From NCBI GenBank assembly GCA_017469955.1, contig JAFUFJ010000015.1:32362-96361 (forward strand): a stretch of DNA of 64,000 bases, given 5' to 3'. Positions 63,913 through 64,000 of the stretch are shown piece after piece (position 1 is the stretch's first letter; the number at the start of each line of letters is the position of its first letter). The stretch comes from Prevotella sp. (GTDB lineage Bacteria; Bacteroidota; Bacteroidia; Bacteroidales; Bacteroidaceae). Both the position numbers and the translations under genes were made by a program. The notes beneath the pieces were generated by a model. It worked only from the letters and a program-made list of their open reading frames with translations. It made no database searches and was not told where the DNA came from.

Positions 63913-64000
63913 CTTTCGTTCCTCCATCTTGTTAATTGCTTTCCGATGCAAATACACACGTTATTCGTCATATCTGCAAGTTTTCCAATGCATTTATTCT

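Noticed and set aside
63912-64000. Promoter for the last gene
   Set aside because: TGTATTTG on the minus strand near 63950 is close to, but not, TAnnTTTG, and a -33 box is not clear; the window ends too soon to judge.

Overview
The window is one contiguous, ordinary-looking chromosomal segment of a Bacteroidota bacterium, most likely a Prevotellaceae member (Prevotella in the broad sense). The evidence is: many promoters of the Bacteroidota type (TTTG about 20 bp before TAnnTTTG, mostly TATCTTTG, TACCTTTG or TAACTTTG); Bacteroidota lipoproteins and families (DUF4954, DUF4369, OstA-like, a CotH/lamin-tail secreted protein, OmpA, SusA-like GH13); and C-terminal tails of the YDLQGRR / GVNIVR type seen on Prevotella secreted proteins. 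Forty protein genes are supported. I saw no rRNA, tRNA, phage, integrase, insertion sequence or CRISPR array. The species cannot be read from the sequence alone.

Layout. 1-8187 (minus): an amino-sugar block. A secreted GH20 hexosaminidase is followed by a six-gene run: nagB, a NagB-like/PIG-L fusion, a NahK-like sugar kinase, a CBM9-like protein, a YiiX-like lipoprotein and a secreted FAD oxidoreductase cut by the window edge. 8458-17963 (plus): hflX, a DUF4954 protein, an M16 lipoprotein protease, a secreted deacetylase-fold protein and class I fumarase. 18381-20162 (minus): dnaX. 20342-25401 (plus): a DivIC/FtsB-like protein, a membrane protein, a DUF4369 lipoprotein, dihydroorotase, a membrane phosphoesterase and a PlsC-type acyltransferase. 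25734-32377 (minus): a starch operon (tandem-CBM20 4-alpha-glucanotransferase, pullulanase, SusA-like GH13 lipoprotein). 32772-41001 (plus): polyprenol-phosphate mannosyltransferase, mfd, a porin, a flavin reductase-like protein and a six-hairpin glycosidase-like protein. 41298-46984 (minus): a 1450-residue CotH protein and dinB. 47294-52848 (plus): an AraC regulator, purB, a pseudouridine synthase with a long YQPR-repeat extension, and asnS. 53471-63912 (minus): ompA, then mutL, OstA-like, two SurA-like isomerases and guaB as one compact run, then a small secreted protein.

How the genes fit together. Exported enzymes (GH20; pullulanase; SusA-like amylase) release amino sugars and malto-oligosaccharides. 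NagB, the kinase and the glucanotransferase process them in the cytoplasm. The guaB-to-mutL run puts two periplasmic chaperones and an OstA-like protein together, which points to outer-membrane biogenesis.

The most unusual content is intergenic. Five intergenic regions each carry a repeat of exactly 107 bp with one fixed plan: GAGAA at positions 1, 23 and 45, and TTCTC ending at 63, 85 and 107. The 17-bp spacers between these pentamers vary and appear to be shuffled (family A). Four other intergenic regions carry arrays of GTATG-N17 units, also with a 22-bp period (family B). Three of the four start with a single GAGAA unit followed at fixed distances by GTAC and the first GTATG. Family B always reads in the same direction as the gene before it, and its internal pairing is preserved by G-U wobble on that strand, which suggests an RNA element in 3' regions. 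I do not recognise either family.
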